Part shown: positions 27,128 through 36,342 of the stretch, piece after piece
Position numbering within the stretch: the stretch's first letter is position 1
How the letters are laid out: the number at the start of each line of letters is the position of its first letter
Origin: an uncultured Nostoc sp.
GTDB taxonomy: Bacteria; Cyanobacteriota; Cyanobacteriia; Cyanobacteriales; Nostocaceae
DNA length: 64,000 nt
Reading direction: 5' to 3'
Assembly (NCBI RefSeq): GCF_937863485.1
Contig: NZ_CALMFY010000119.1
Span: 1-64,000 of the forward strand
The notes under the pieces: generated by a model
Told to the model about the DNA's origin: nothing
Databases searched by the model: none
Seen by the model: only the letters and a program-made list of their open reading frames with translations
Position numbers and translations under genes: made by a program

Positions 27128-28099
27128 CTAAATCGTGGGACTAATCACGAACAACAATGGCTGTTGGTCTATTTCTGTAAACTCAACTTCCAGGGTATAA
27201 GTTGGGTTAAGTTGTTCGCAGCCTAACTCTACACTTAAATATCCCGAAGTCGAAGATGTTGCCATTGCTAAGGTGCCAGTTCCGCGAAGTGTCAAAGTTC
27301 CTTTAATGGGTAACTCAGCCTGAACAAGTAACCTCGTAATACCTACAGACTGATACTCTACTCTAATGTTCAAATTACCGACACTGGTTAGCCATTGTCT
27401 TTCTACCACTGGACTGGTTGCTGAAAGTGGTAGAGTCAGATTTTCCAGCAGTTGTTTAGCTGCTAGCAACGACAAAGCCATCTGTTGACGTGGTTGTAAA
27501 TCTGAGTAATCGCTCTGAATATTGGGTATTGTTTCCAGAGTATTTACAGACCGATAGGTGCTTCTTAGCACCAATCCAGCTATATCGTTTAATGCTTGAG
27601 ATTCGTTGGGAAAAAAGTTCTCCACCACTTGAACTAATTTTGCCCCCAGAGGCACCGAAGATGTCACCAACGCCTGACATTGTTCCAGCAATTGCCGGAA
27701 AACTTTTTCTGGCAAGGGACGTGGCAGATTTAGCTTCGACTGTTGTACCATCCACCCCCAGGTAGGAACGAGCGTCATTGACGGCTCATCAACAAAATCG
27801 GGATAGTCGATTAATTGTGTTTCCCAGGGAAACAAAGGTGGGTGGTCTTGGACTTGGATTTGTAACCGACGCTTAAGGACGGCTTGGAAACGATCTTGCA
27901 CAGTAGGAATTTCTCCCAATTGAAAGGCCTGGGGCGTTCCTCCCAATTTTGGCTCACTGCTTTTTGAAGCAGTGGCTTCCTTGAGGAGGTTTTCTACCCC
28001 GTCATTTTCCTCACATACCGATTGCTCGTTATTTTTGACATTATCTGTCAATAACCAATCGAGACACTGGTGTTGTAAGGATTCTGAGTCACTATTCAT
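27128..28099 (-). CDS. patU: PatU-like heterocyst patterning protein
   Basis: The 323-residue protein immediately follows hetZ and overlaps it by 8 bases in 'ATGAATAG', so the two are translationally coupled. No catalytic domain is visible. It has a polar N-terminal 85 residues, a middle 'FPWETQLIDYPDFVDEP...WGWMVQQSKLNLPRPLPE' helical part and a C-terminal beta-rich half. In Nostoc punctiforme patU is a single gene behind hetZ, whereas in Anabaena PCC 7120 it is split into patU5 and patU3; PatU3 counteracts HetZ in heterocyst patterning. The name rests mainly on this position, with the sequence not independently verified. ATG 28099 is preferred to 28111. Confidence 0.7.
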   Translation of the reverse strand: MNSDSESLQHQCLDWLLTDNVKNNEQSVCEENDGVENLLKEATASKSSEPKLGGTPQAFQLGEIPTVQDRFQAVLKRRLQIQVQDHPPLFPWETQLIDYPDFVDEPSMTLVPTWGWMVQQSKLNLPRPLPEKVFRQLLEQCQALVTSSVPLGAKLVQVVENFFPNESQALNDIAGLVLRSTYRSVNTLETIPNIQSDYSDLQPRQQMALSLLAAKQLLENLTLPLSATSPVVERQWLTSVGNLNIRVEYQSVGITRLLVQAELPIKGTLTLRGTGTLAMATSSTSGYLSVELGCEQLNPTYTLEVEFTEIDQQPLLFVISPTI

Positions 28100-29297
28100 G
28101 AGTAGATGCACCTGATCCGGACACTAATGAGTTACGAATTTCCCAAGCTTGCTCAAGAATCTTAAACCACCGTTTTTGAAGTTGTGCCATTGACAGCCCT
28201 AAAGTTTTTGCTATTTTTTCATCGGCTTGTCCTTGTTGCTTCAACTCTAGTAAAGACCGTTGCTTATTGTCCAGCTGTGCTGTGTATACTTGCCATTGCT
28301 GGGGAGTTAAGCCCAAATTGGTGTGTAAAGAAGCTTCCAGCCACTCGTGAACTAATTCCCAACGGTGTAACAAGGCAAACCGAATCAAATGATACTTAAA
28401 GCGCTGCTGCAAGTAATCTCTCTGACGAGGGGTTAAACCTAAAATCGACTCAATTTCCTGTGCTGATAGATCCTGGAGGCGGAGGGAAAAGTAATCAGCG
28501 CAGTCAGATTGTTGCCGTTGTTCGAGATAATTCATTAATTCCGTAACCACAACGGAGCGCAAGGTATCTTCTTCGGGTTCAGGTTCGGCTTGCGTTGCCA
28601 TTGTGGAGCGCAATTGCTGCACTGCTGGCTCTTCCCAAGAACCATCGGCTTCACTATTGCTGCCTTCTGCGGCTTGTTCTATATCTACACTGGTTTCTGG
28701 GGGCTGCTGTTGGGAAAAAGTTTGCGCCCGCAGGATAATTAGCTGCTGCTGACGGCCTGGTAAGGGAATGCGTCGCTTGCCGTAGCGCTCGGTAAATGCC
28801 ATGTACTCGGACAATTCTAGAAGCGTCTGAGGGCGATAAGTGGGACCAAGTTGATTTTCTCGCCGGAAAGCGTTTAATGCCTCCAGATAAAAACTCTGTA
28901 AGAAATCTTCAATTATAGTCAGCCGCCCTTGATAACTCAATTGCTTCTGAGGAGGATTAATGTATCGATAAATAATTGCACTCAGAGTGCTGTGTAATTC
29001 TACCCTGCCCCGATTTGAACCCAACTGATAATACCTGAGACACTGTTGTAGCCGATGCCGAGCTAGGGTCATCGCCGAGCTTTCTACAGAGCCAGAAGCT
29101 TGGATACGTTTGCTTTCATGGCAAATTCGATATACTTCGGTGGTAATACGTGTTGCTACATCGTGGCAATTCTGTTCCGAAGCTTTGGTTGACTGCTGAA
29201 ACTCCCTGGACAGGAGTTGAAAGATCACCTCCACGCCTTTAGAATTTTCTCCCAGAATAGTTACAGATGGAATAGTTGCGGTTGCGGCTGAATTCAT
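28092..29297 (-). CDS. hetZ: heterocyst differentiation regulator HetZ
   Basis: This 401-residue protein matches the known length of HetZ when ATG 29297 (MNSAATATIPSVTILG) is used; an upstream ATG at 29312 would add five residues. Recognisable parts are 'KRIQASG', 'LGSNRGRVELHSTLSAIIYRYI', 'MAFTERYGKRRIPLPGR', an acidic Glu/Gln-rich linker, and a C-terminal sigma-region-4-like helix-turn-helix ('LTPRQRDYLQQRFKYHLIRF'). HetZ is an early transcription factor in heterocyst commitment that interacts with HetR. The 5' region holds one 'gggtct' (29309-29323 area, minus strand), resembling half of a HetR site, but no full palindrome was found. Confidence 0.85.
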   Translation of the reverse strand: MNSAATATIPSVTILGENSKGVEVIFQLLSREFQQSTKASEQNCHDVATRITTEVYRICHESKRIQASGSVESSAMTLARHRLQQCLRYYQLGSNRGRVELHSTLSAIIYRYINPPQKQLSYQGRLTIIEDFLQSFYLEALNAFRRENQLGPTYRPQTLLELSEYMAFTERYGKRRIPLPGRQQQLIILRAQTFSQQQPPETSVDIEQAAEGSNSEADGSWEEPAVQQLRSTMATQAEPEPEEDTLRSVVVTELMNYLEQRQQSDCADYFSLRLQDLSAQEIESILGLTPRQRDYLQQRFKYHLIRFALLHRWELVHEWLEASLHTNLGLTPQQWQVYTAQLDNKQRSLLELKQQGQADEKIAKTLGLSMAQLQKRWFKILEQAWEIRNSLVSGSGASTHE

Positions 29298-29502
29298 AGT
29301 CTCGGTTTTCAAAAGACCCTAACTTACTTAAATACAACCTGTATGACTGTGGGTATTGGTTTTTTCCGTTTTATGTATAAGCTAAACGCAGACCAATCCT
29401 ACATTTAGGATGTGGCTGATTTTATTATTCCCAACTTTGATGGGATTGTTCACACTTTGATAGATGTTATTGCCATTACCCAGGAGCCGTATACAAGTCA
29501 TT

Positions 29503-29976
29503 ATGGATTTAGAAGCACAAATTCAATTGCTGATTGACAATGCGCCCCGCGATGGGATGACACCACATCTTGTTGCAGCAATTGCTCCTGCCCTTAGAGC
29601 GATCGCTCAAAAATTACGTTACTCCCAGTACTATATTCTCCAAAATTCAGAGGCAAGCTGGGTTTTAACTACATTGAGCAATCGTGCTAATCCAGGATTG
29701 GAAAAGCGTGTGATTTACGCTTTTCCTACCATACAGGATGTCTCTCTAATTTCCCCTGCTGGGCTTGACCCTCAAATGCTAGCTAAAATTATTCCTGTCA
29801 CCCATATTTTGTTCCAATTGGTGGCATTGGAACCCGTAGATAGTATCGTTTTTTTGGAAACGCCGGGTAAGACCACTCATACCGTTGAAATTCGGCGAGC
29901 TGACCTAGAAAAACTCATGCAACAACAGTTGCAACAACAGCGATCGCCTAAACAGATACCCCCTGATATTGCATAG
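29503..29976 (+). CDS. conserved cyanobacterial protein of unknown function
   Basis: The 157-residue soluble protein (MDLEAQIQLLIDNAPRDGMT start, Gln-rich 'LMQQQLQQQRS' tail) has no catalytic motif I recognise. It is divergent from hetZ, sharing a roughly 200-bp upstream region, which is the arrangement I recall for Anabaena. ATG 29503 is chosen; ATG 29464 is possible but gives an atypical N-terminus. A strong hairpin follows the stop codon directly. Confidence 0.75.
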   Translation: MDLEAQIQLLIDNAPRDGMTPHLVAAIAPALRAIAQKLRYSQYYILQNSEASWVLTTLSNRANPGLEKRVIYAFPTIQDVSLISPAGLDPQMLAKIIPVTHILFQLVALEPVDSIVFLETPGKTTHTVEIRRADLEKLMQQQLQQQRSPKQIPPDIA

Positions 29977-29977
29977 A

Positions 29978-30027
29978 AAAATTTTGGATGTTGGATTGCT
30001 TCTATACAATCCAACATCCAAAATTTT
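29978..30027 (+). terminator. 21-bp perfect hairpin, probable terminator
   Basis: The arms 29978-29998 and 30007-30027 are perfect inverted complements (core 'ttggatgttggattg') around an 8-base loop, with A-tract and T-tract ends. It starts two bases after the TAG/TAA region of the upstream gene. The bases from 30028 to 30279 are AT-rich and contain nothing recognisable. Confidence 0.7.
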
Positions 30028-30279
30028 AAATCTCAAATTCGTTTGAAAAAGTTTATGATGAAGAAAAATTAATGCCAGTTACTACCCTTTTAGTCTTTTA
30101 AACAACCAGGCGATCGGCTTAACTTTCCCTTTAATCTAAAATTGGTTAGCAAACAGTTATCAGTGAACATTTTTTAAATTTGAGTTTACCGTTGAGCCAG
30201 ATTCCCCCACCTAAAAACAGGTGAAAGGTTTAACTTAGGGTCTAAATTATCATTTTGTACCTGTTAACTGATAACTGAT

Positions 30280-31251
30280 TTAATAGAGACGACTAAGTGT
30301 GTACTCAGCTATGTTAATCAATGCCTGGTGGGATTCTGAAGGTGGGAGAACTGCAAGATGTTCAATTGCTAACTTAGCATGATGAGCAGCTAACTCTCGC
30401 GCCTGTTGTATACCTTGACTATCTTGAATTAGTTCCAGTGCTTGCTCTAAATCCCCTTCTTGAGCAAACTCTCTTTCAATCAGCACTTCCAAGGATGGTT
30501 TTTCTGCTAAAGCAAATAAAACGGGTGCAGTCAGATTACCACTTTTGAGATCCGACCCCACTGGTTTACCCAAGGTATCTGTTGTACTGGTGAAATCTAG
30601 AATGTCGTCAACAATTTGAAATGCTATCCCAAAATGACGACCGTAGCTATATATATGCTCAACAGTTTCTCCGGAGACTTCACTCAGTAACCCAGCAGCT
30701 TTAGAACTGTTGGCGATTAACGAAGCTGTTTTGTAATAACTCTTCTGGAGATAAGTTTCAATAGAGATCCCAGTATCAAAACGATTCAGTCCTTGCTGGA
30801 TTTCCCCAGTAGCCAGATCCATAATGACTTCTGAGAGGAGTTTCACCACTTCCAAATTGTCTAAGTTTGCTAAATACCAGGACGATTGAGCAAAAAGAAA
30901 ATCTCCTGCTAATATGGCAATGCGATTACCGAACAAACTATGAACGGTAGGAACGCCTCGCCGCACGTCTGATTCATCTACCACATCGTCATGTACCAAG
31001 CTTGCTGTGTGAATCATTTCTGTAATCTCAGCTAGGCGGCGGTGACGCGGCGTAATGTCTTGATCTAACATTGTTGCCCGCGATATTAGCAGGACGATTG
31101 CTGGTCTGATACGCTTTCCCCCAGCTCCGAATAAATGTTCGGCTGCTGCAAACAGAATGGGGTGACGATTTCCAACTAGCTGTTTTAGGTTATCTGCTAG
31201 TAGTCGCAGGTCTGCTTCCACAGGGGTAAACATGGAGGTGGCTGGGGTCAT
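30280..31251 (-). CDS. sds: solanesyl (all-trans polyprenyl) diphosphate synthase
   Basis: The 323-residue trans-prenyltransferase has both aspartate-rich motifs, 'DDVVDESD' and 'DDILDF', plus 'GGKRIRPAIVLL' and 'GDFLFAQSSW'. Long-chain product length is indicated by small residues before the first motif ('TASLVH'). It elongates GGPP/FPP with IPP to the C45 side chain of plastoquinone-9. It lies downstream of murI on the same strand but is separated by about 1.4 kb. The N-terminus MTPATSMFTPVEADL is typical of cyanobacterial Sds, supporting the start. Confidence 0.92.
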   Translation of the reverse strand: MTPATSMFTPVEADLRLLADNLKQLVGNRHPILFAAAEHLFGAGGKRIRPAIVLLISRATMLDQDITPRHRRLAEITEMIHTASLVHDDVVDESDVRRGVPTVHSLFGNRIAILAGDFLFAQSSWYLANLDNLEVVKLLSEVIMDLATGEIQQGLNRFDTGISIETYLQKSYYKTASLIANSSKAAGLLSEVSGETVEHIYSYGRHFGIAFQIVDDILDFTSTTDTLGKPVGSDLKSGNLTAPVLFALAEKPSLEVLIEREFAQEGDLEQALELIQDSQGIQQARELAAHHAKLAIEHLAVLPPSESHQALINIAEYTLSRLY

Positions 31252-32198
31252 GGATGGGCGGACTCTGACTTAGGTTACGAAAGTTTACATATCCTCTACT
31301 CATTTTAAGATAACCCTGTGCCAGCGCAAAGTTTTCATAAAGTAATCCCATATTCATGAGTCTATCGGGGATTGCTTTGGTTAGTAATACATTTGTCAAT
31401 AAGCAATTATGCTTAATTTGTGGAAATTTAGGTTTTAAACTAACTTAGAACCGGAATTATCAGTATATGGGAATAAATATCAGCTTAAATTGTGTTAAGT
31501 AGTTTCCCAGTAGATGTTTCCTACCACAGATAAAAAGACAATTTAAGCAATATTACTTATTGACAAAATTGATGTAATTTAAAATGGTCACTAATAGGTA
31601 AGAAGGAATTTTTCAGGACTGAAGTGTAGCTATTCAAAAAATTTGAAATTTAGCACTCAAGTGGGCTTAAAATTCAGGGTGGTTGTGTTAGGCTAAAATA
31701 TAGGAATTTTAAATTTTTCAGATATTCACACTCCAAAAGGAAGTCACGTACTAGTTGATTTTACTGGCTTGGTGAGGTGAGTCTAAAATAATTAGTCGTA
31801 GCCTAGATTAAAGGAATAATTCCTTTGATTTTTCCTGCGAATCCGCGAAACTCCTGGTTTGGAGCTATGCGATATCCCTTAGGGAAGCCGCTACACGTCT
31901 TCAGCGCAGGTTGAGCGCAAGCATTGCTCATTTAGCAGCAGTGTGAGCAAAAAGAACGCAGATCAAGTAGATCGCAAAGAATCGTAGTTTTAGATTGCTA
32001 AAGGGCAATCTAACTGCTGTGGGATCTATGGTCTGCGAAAAGTCGCATTAGATAATAAATTCTTTGTCCGTAAAGAATTTTATCCCTACAGCTAATTTTA
32101 CCATAGGAAACTATAGCCATCAAGAATGCACTTGGTTGGCTGAGGTTCTACTAATTTTGTGGAATTTTATATTCGTTTAGAAAGGTGCTGGTAGAACA
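31252..32198. other. long intergenic region, no gene recognised
   Basis: No convincing CDS is seen on either strand. There is a 7-bp stem hairpin 'aaaggaa/ttccttt' (31810-31826) followed by T-rich sequence, a short palindromic repeat near 31860-31925, and a segment at 31930-32060 with several small inverted repeats (for instance 'attgctaaagggcaat'), which might be transcribed. No known RNA family was recognised. Confidence 0.4.
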
Positions 32199-32396
32199 AT
32201 GATTTACGGAAGTATACCTATGATGATTTTTATTTTAGCGTCTGGATATTTGTTCACAGTGTACCTGTTATTAGCACTGGCAAAGCGAACGGGTGCAAAG
32301 ACTGTTCTTACAAGTTTCCCTTCATCTGTCGAAGGAAAACACAAGCAGGAGATATCAGTAAGGACAAAGGTGACTCAAGCAGTTAATAGTCAGTAG
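32199..32396 (+). CDS. possible small single-span membrane protein
   Basis: The 65-residue ORF begins MIYGSIPMMIFILASGYLFT and continues VYLLLALAKRTGAK, one membrane helix followed by a basic and polar tail. 'gaaaggtgctggtag' precedes the ATG. The hydrophobic helix with positive charges after it looks protein-like. No family was recognised and no homologue check could be made. Confidence 0.4.
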   Translation: MIYGSIPMMIFILASGYLFTVYLLLALAKRTGAKTVLTSFPSSVEGKHKQEISVRTKVTQAVNSQ

Positions 32397-32483
32397 TGAG
32401 GAGTTATTAATTCAAAACTTTTAACACCTAGTACCGATTACCTAAGCAATCGGAGAGAATTAATTGCACAATGTTCAGTGTGA

Positions 32484-32690
32484 ATGGAGCGTACTCCAAC
32501 TCTACCAGACGCTCCGCGATATAAAGAAGCAAGTTACGCAAAGCGTCTGATAGAGTTGCACAAATGTTGTAATCGCAAGAACTATAAATATTTTTATCCA
32601 ACTACTTATGAGATTGCTCTAAAACTTGGGGATTTTGCCCTAAGTCTGAGCAAGCTTGATTTTGTGCAGTTTAACAAAGAATTGGTATAA
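32484..32690 (+). CDS. possible small hypothetical protein
   Basis: The 68-residue ORF is rich in K, Y and C with a plausible helical C-terminal half ('YEIALKLGDFALSLSKLDFVQFNKELV'). No ribosome binding site or known family was seen. The first part contains 'acgctccgcgat', a dispersed-repeat motif, so the start may be spurious. Low confidence. Confidence 0.25.
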   Translation: MERTPTLPDAPRYKEASYAKRLIELHKCCNRKNYKYFYPTTYEIALKLGDFALSLSKLDFVQFNKELV

Positions 32691-32711
32691 CTTCTCATTT
32701 TTTAAATAGTT

Positions 32712-33611
32712 TTATTGGAGTTGGGAAATAGCGGTATCAGTGAAGCAAACCTCTTCAACCATTGGGGTATATCCTAGCCACTGCACTCCTGACTGGGAAA
32801 ACTGTTGCGGACAACCGCTGACGGCGAAGCGAGTTGGCAGTGGGAAGTGAGTATTTCTTAAGCCTAGCAAGTCTAGCTCTTGGGCACAAGCTGCGGCAAC
32901 ATGAACAGCCGGGTCAACTAATTGGATTTCGGAGGGGAGGAACGATCGCAATACTGGTGTAAGGTGAGGATAATGGGTACAGCCGTGAACTAAGGTGTCA
33001 ATTTCCTGCTCTAGTAAAGGCTTTAGGTAGGCTCGTGCAACTTCAGCGGTGTAGGGGTCGTGAATGCGGTTTTGCTCAATCAGTGGCACAAACTCTGGAC
33101 ATCCGACTTGCCAGACTTGGACATCAGGAGCAATTTCGAGTATAGCGTGCTTATAAGCATTACTCTTAGCTGTAGCTGGAGTGGCAATCACACCAATCCG
33201 CTTTCCTTGCTGCACCGCTGCTTTTGCACCCGGTAGGATCACTCCCAAAATGGGTATGCTGAATTCATGACGCACTGTTTCTAGGGCTAGAGCAGAACTG
33301 GTGTTGCAAGCCATAATCACCATTTTTACCCGCTGCTGTTGTAGCCAGGTAAGAATTTCCCGCGTAAATTGTAAAATTTCTGCTTGTGAACGAATTCCGT
33401 AAGGAAGTCGAGCTGTATCCCCAAAGTAAACAATTGATTCATTGGGGAGTTGCCGATATAGTTGTCGCAGTACCGTCAGTCCACCCACACCACTATCAAA
33501 GATGCCAATTGGGGCCCGTTGGGGTTCAAGAGCCGAAAAATCGTCAAGATTCCCTTCAAAGATGGAAGATGAATACACAGGCAGATGTTGATTTAGGTTT
33601 TTGGATTTCAA
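32712..33611 (-). CDS. murI: glutamate racemase
   Basis: At 299 residues this makes D-glutamate for peptidoglycan. Motifs are 'GIFDSGVGGLTVLRQL', the first catalytic Cys in 'MACNTSSALALE', the second in 'LVHGCTHYPHL', and 'GVIATPATAKSNAYKHAI'. The N-terminal 30 residues before 'APIGIFDSG' are longer than in enterobacterial MurI. It lies 96 bases downstream of an amiC gene on the same strand, so co-transcription with the amidases is plausible and links precursor supply to wall remodelling. Confidence 0.95.
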   Translation of the reverse strand: MKSKNLNQHLPVYSSSIFEGNLDDFSALEPQRAPIGIFDSGVGGLTVLRQLYRQLPNESIVYFGDTARLPYGIRSQAEILQFTREILTWLQQQRVKMVIMACNTSSALALETVRHEFSIPILGVILPGAKAAVQQGKRIGVIATPATAKSNAYKHAILEIAPDVQVWQVGCPEFVPLIEQNRIHDPYTAEVARAYLKPLLEQEIDTLVHGCTHYPHLTPVLRSFLPSEIQLVDPAVHVAAACAQELDLLGLRNTHFPLPTRFAVSGCPQQFSQSGVQWLGYTPMVEEVCFTDTAISQLQ

Positions 33612-33707
33612 ATACAGAATTTAGCAGACAATCTCCAAATTGACTACTAAATTCTGCACGTAAAAGAAGTTTAAATACCACCTCTTTAATTAGTAATTTG
33701 TACTATA

Positions 33708-35609
33708 TTACCTCTGCTGTAAGTATTTGAGGATGCCACGAGCGATCGCTTCTGCCATCCGATTTTGATACTCTGGCGTTCCCAATCTAGGATTATCCTC
33801 GTAACCAGTCATATAGCCTGTTTCCACTAAAATCGAGGGCATAGAGCTTTTCCTGAGAACGTAGAATCTGGCTTTGCGAGTTCCTCGGTTTTTGATAGTA
33901 CCGATGTTCTGGAGGATGGTATTGCGAACTACTTCAGCCAGAGTATAACCGCTGTCGTAATAATATACTTCTAACCCATTCACATCAGGGCGATTATCAA
34001 CGGAATTAGCGTGAATGCTGACAAACGCAGTCGCATTAACTCGCTCGGCAATTTCTACCCGTCCCTGAAGTTCTACAAAAAAGTCAGCATCCCGCGTTAA
34101 TACCGCTTGCACACCATTTTGCTCTAAAATTGCTGCTACCCTTTTACCAATAGGCAGGATTACATCCTTTTCTAAAAGTCCGCCCAGACCTGGGGCACCT
34201 GAATCTTTTCCACCATGTCCTGGGTCAATAACTACTAGCAATTTCCCTCTGGGAACCGAGGCGTGTGGCCGTGGCTGCGAAATTGTCCGGGGAATATCTG
34301 TAGGGTTTGGGAATTGACCTTGGTTTGGCGATGGCAGAGGAGGTAAAGCAATGGGCGCTGTGACGCTACCAGAGCGTTGTAATTCTAGAGCCAAAAGCTC
34401 GTCGCCAACCTGGTTGAGTTCCCCAATTTGCACTCCGGCTGCTGGTTGAACCAAGACGATGACAGTATTCGATTCTTGTGGTTGCAGGCGGACTCGCAGG
34501 ATAGGGCTGTTAGGATTAAAAGTCGGGCCTGTGACTTTGGGAGCTAACCGAGCATTGTTGATAGTTATGCGGAACAGACCAGAGCTTCTATCCCAGCCTC
34601 CTGTAGCAGATAAAGTTTGGTCGCCTCTAATCAGCAATTGTGTGCCATTATTAGCCAGTTGCACAGACTCAATAGTAGCAGGTGAGGTATTAGTAGATGG
34701 TATAGGGCGTGGATTGTTACCTCCAGGCAACTGGGCAACGCCACGACTGGGCAGAACGACAAAACCACCAAGACTACTAGTGGTTGCTCGCCAATTGGGA
34801 CTATTTTCCTCTACCTGTAAAGTCAGGCGAACAACAGATGGGCTTGTTTGCAGTTGGCTGAACTGAATCCGGCTGACACCATAGCGATTAATCGACAAAT
34901 CCCGCTGCTTTAGAATTGGTGATAAAGTTGCGCCAGCAATATCGATGTTAATTGCCCTCTGATTGTTGCTACGATTAACCTGAATCTGAGGATTACCACC
35001 ATTGGTACGGATGAAAAAACCATCGCCTGTGACTTGTAAGTCCTCAATTTGAGTAACCCTGGCGACAAGCATTCCGTTTTTAGGTGGATTGACAGGACCT
35101 GTTGTCACCACGTTGTAAATATCTCTTTGGGAGAAGACTGGTGGAGATGTTCTCGGTGAAGTTTCTGTTGCTATAGCTTGTTCTTGTTGCCCCACAGTAT
35201 TTCTTAAGGGTACATTTTCGGCTTCTGGCGTAGGTAATTGCACTGTCCAGCGATCACCAGTTCTACCAACAAATTGTACTCGTTTGGGGTCTAAAGTATA
35301 ACCAGGAGTAACTTCAACGACTATGCGTGTTGTTTGTTCGTCAAACTGCCCAACACGGATAGAACGAATTGCACCACCCACGTGTTGGGTTAGCTGCGGA
35401 CGCCCAAATGTGGTTCCTGGCAAATCAATTACCAAACGAGTCGGGTTAAAAATTAATTGTGCTTGGGGTTGAACATCCCCTAAAGTATTAATTTCCAGCC
35501 TGTTTTGATTGGCATCAAAACGCCAAGATTCAAGTTTCGCGGCCATTGCTGGCGACGATAGCATGAAGATAGTTCCAATAGTACTGGATAGTAACCAGTG
35601 TAATTTCAC
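33708..35609 (-). CDS. amiC: AMIN-domain N-acetylmuramoyl-L-alanine amidase (second of a tandem pair)
   Basis: The 633-residue exported amidase has a signal peptide (MKLHWLLSSTIGTIFMLSSP, cleavage after AMA), two AMIN-type beta modules (about 28-125 and 185-400) with a Pro/Thr-rich linker, and a C-terminal Amidase_3 zinc domain with 'IDPGHGGKDSGAPG', Glu in 'LEKDVILPIG', 'SIHANS' and Glu in 'SILVETGYMTG'. It cleaves the amide between MurNAc and L-Ala. In Anabaena the paired AmiC enzymes drill septal nanopores for cell-cell communication and affect heterocyst differentiation. It is a close paralogue of 36343-38220. Confidence 0.92.
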   Translation of the reverse strand: MKLHWLLSSTIGTIFMLSSPAMAAKLESWRFDANQNRLEINTLGDVQPQAQLIFNPTRLVIDLPGTTFGRPQLTQHVGGAIRSIRVGQFDEQTTRIVVEVTPGYTLDPKRVQFVGRTGDRWTVQLPTPEAENVPLRNTVGQQEQAIATETSPRTSPPVFSQRDIYNVVTTGPVNPPKNGMLVARVTQIEDLQVTGDGFFIRTNGGNPQIQVNRSNNQRAINIDIAGATLSPILKQRDLSINRYGVSRIQFSQLQTSPSVVRLTLQVEENSPNWRATTSSLGGFVVLPSRGVAQLPGGNNPRPIPSTNTSPATIESVQLANNGTQLLIRGDQTLSATGGWDRSSGLFRITINNARLAPKVTGPTFNPNSPILRVRLQPQESNTVIVLVQPAAGVQIGELNQVGDELLALELQRSGSVTAPIALPPLPSPNQGQFPNPTDIPRTISQPRPHASVPRGKLLVVIDPGHGGKDSGAPGLGGLLEKDVILPIGKRVAAILEQNGVQAVLTRDADFFVELQGRVEIAERVNATAFVSIHANSVDNRPDVNGLEVYYYDSGYTLAEVVRNTILQNIGTIKNRGTRKARFYVLRKSSMPSILVETGYMTGYEDNPRLGTPEYQNRMAEAIARGILKYLQQR

Positions 35610-36342
35610 AGTCCTTTCTCCTGATTCACATTCATGGGAGCCGTCAACATCTCAACATATTGGCAAATCCTCACACCATCACCGCGCCCACTTGAGTTTT
35701 GCGCTGTTATTAAGACACAGCTAATGGGGTAAAATATAGCACGCTCTTGTGAATTTGCCATGCCATTAGCTCAGATAAATTTGACTGTCAATTTTAGATT
35801 TTAGATTCCCAATTTTAGATTTTTTGATTTTTGGTTCATGCCAGACTAACGTCTTGCTACACTAACACCCCTTGTGATCTGAAATAATTCCATTATCTAA
35901 AATTTAAAATTCTCAAGCCCCATCCGTTTATCAGTGGGATCAATCCCTTCTCCCAAGGGGAGACGCTGCGCGAACGGCTTGGTACAGTCGCTCATGGGGA
36001 GCCACTGCGGTGGACGGGTTAGGAGGCATAAAGGAGGCAGTGCGCCCTTGCGCGTCTCCTGTCTTGAGAAGCAACTGCCGTCAAGTAGCGTGGAAACCCT
36101 TATCGCCCCTGGCGTCTCCCCTTCTCATATTGCCAGAGGCTAACGCTAAGGGAGAAGACCGCGCTGCTTCACCAAATTCCATTATCCAAAATCCTAAATT
36201 GGGTGGCTTGCAAAGCATCAGATGACAATAATAAAGAAGCTACTTCTGTCCCACCGCAAGAATACTTAAATTGTTTTACTACTAAATTGGATAAAAATGG
36301 TAAAGATTAGATGTATTTACTCAATAATTTCGACTAAATTAC
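35610..36342. other. spacer between amiC paralogues, palindromic repeats
   Basis: The first 30 bases duplicate the leader of the other amiC gene ('cagtcctttctcctgattcac' here, '...cctaattcac' at 38220), so both genes share their 5' untranslated region. The middle (35930-36165) is made of nested palindromic repeats of the 'gggagacgctgcgcgaacgg' and 'gggagaagaccgcgctg' type, with no reading frame of interest. The final 170 bases are AT-rich. Confidence 0.6.

Noticed and set aside
29298-29502. Possible HetR operator upstream of hetZ
   Set aside because: Only one 'gggtct' half is present; the inverted other half is not found, so no regulatory site is claimed.
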